The notes under the pieces: model-generated | What the model was told of the DNA's origin: nothing | Database searches by the model: none | What the model saw: the letters and a program-made list of their open reading frames with translations, nothing else | Program-made: the position numbers and the translations under genes | Shown here: positions 63,941-64,000 of the stretch, one piece after another | How the letters are laid out: the number at the start of each line of letters is the position of its first letter | How positions within the stretch are numbered: position 1 is the stretch's first letter | NCBI GenBank assembly: GCA_900472485.1 | Contig: UCII01000034.1 | Location: 158,402 to 222,401, forward strand | Reading direction: 5' to 3' | Length of the DNA: 64,000 nt | Source: Hyphomicrobiales bacterium | GTDB taxonomy: Bacteria > Pseudomonadota > Alphaproteobacteria > Rhizobiales > Rhizobiaceae

Positions 63941-64000
63941 GCTGACGATAGTCTCCTTTCATGAGAAAAAGCCCGGAGCGCTGAATTGACCCCCGAAAGT
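63941..64000. other. Window end after the IalB gene
   Basis: A short tail with AAAAAGCCCGGAGCG at 63965-63979 looks like the left arm of a terminator stem whose right arm would lie outside the window. Nothing else is visible. Confidence 0.3.

Overview
The window looks like a chromosomal segment of a Rhizobiaceae alphaproteobacterium, probably Rhizobium sensu lato. The basis is gene content and order rather than any database comparison: pdhC-lpdA-lipA, dusB-ntrB-ntrC-ntrY-ntrX-dat-hfq-hflX, a phosphatidylcholine synthase (pcs), a bifunctional ispDF, the siroheme/sulfite reductase cluster with DUF2849 and DUF934, and an IalB-family secreted protein. Base composition is GC-rich throughout, apart from a looser stretch at about 26.7-30.4 kb.

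Layout. 1-4.4 kb: end of the pyruvate dehydrogenase E2 gene, an SGNH hydrolase, lpdA, two tiny GlsB/YeaQ-type membrane proteins and lipA, closed by a strong terminator. 4.5-6.2 kb: two tandem paralogous P-loop kinases and a Coq10/RatA-like gene. 6.2-7.9 kb (minus strand): CinA/PncC and ispDF. 8.1-18.3 kb: the nitrogen-regulatory block dusB-ntrBC-ntrYX followed by dat, hfq and hflX. 18.3-19.8 kb (minus): mazG and a deaminase. 20.1-25.1 kb: cysG-DUF2849-cysI-DUF934 and fpr. 25.2-30.2 kb: a GntR regulator, several very small genes and tRNA-Lys(UUU); this is the accessory-like part of the window. 30.5-35.4 kb: ccdA, an AEC carrier, a UbiH-like hydroxylase, pcs and a quinone oxidoreductase. 35.5-40.2 kb: a BMP/nucleoside-type ABC importer. 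40.3-45.7 kb: a YtfQRT-YjfF-type sugar ABC importer with its own GntR regulator. 45.8-51.7 kb: glmU, glmS, a DUF502 membrane protein and a secreted phytase-like esterase. 51.7-57.8 kb: recG diverging from sdhE-mfd. 57.9-64 kb: ubiA, RidA and TetR divergent pair, a DsbA-family oxidoreductase, an oligopeptide-type binding protein and IalB.

How the genes fit together. The lipoate/PDH genes (E2, E3, lipoyl synthase) serve central carbon metabolism. NtrB/NtrC and NtrY/NtrX are two overlapping-gene two-component pairs for nitrogen and redox control. CysG makes the siroheme that CysI needs, and Fpr may supply electrons. GlmS and GlmU make UDP-GlcNAc. RecG and Mfd are repair translocases. The two importers are complete and each is read as an overlapping-gene operon.

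The most unusual observations are these: (i) three 13-bp palindromes at an exact 26-bp period in the ridA-like/tetR intergenic region; (ii) a group of unannotatable small genes beside tRNA-Lys, one carrying a near-perfect EcfG-type general stress promoter and others too short for routine gene calling; (iii) an NtrX without the sigma-54 contact motif that NtrC has; (iv) a duplicated small kinase pair between lipA and its usual neighbour. I did not find a clear new multi-gene defence or biosynthetic system.
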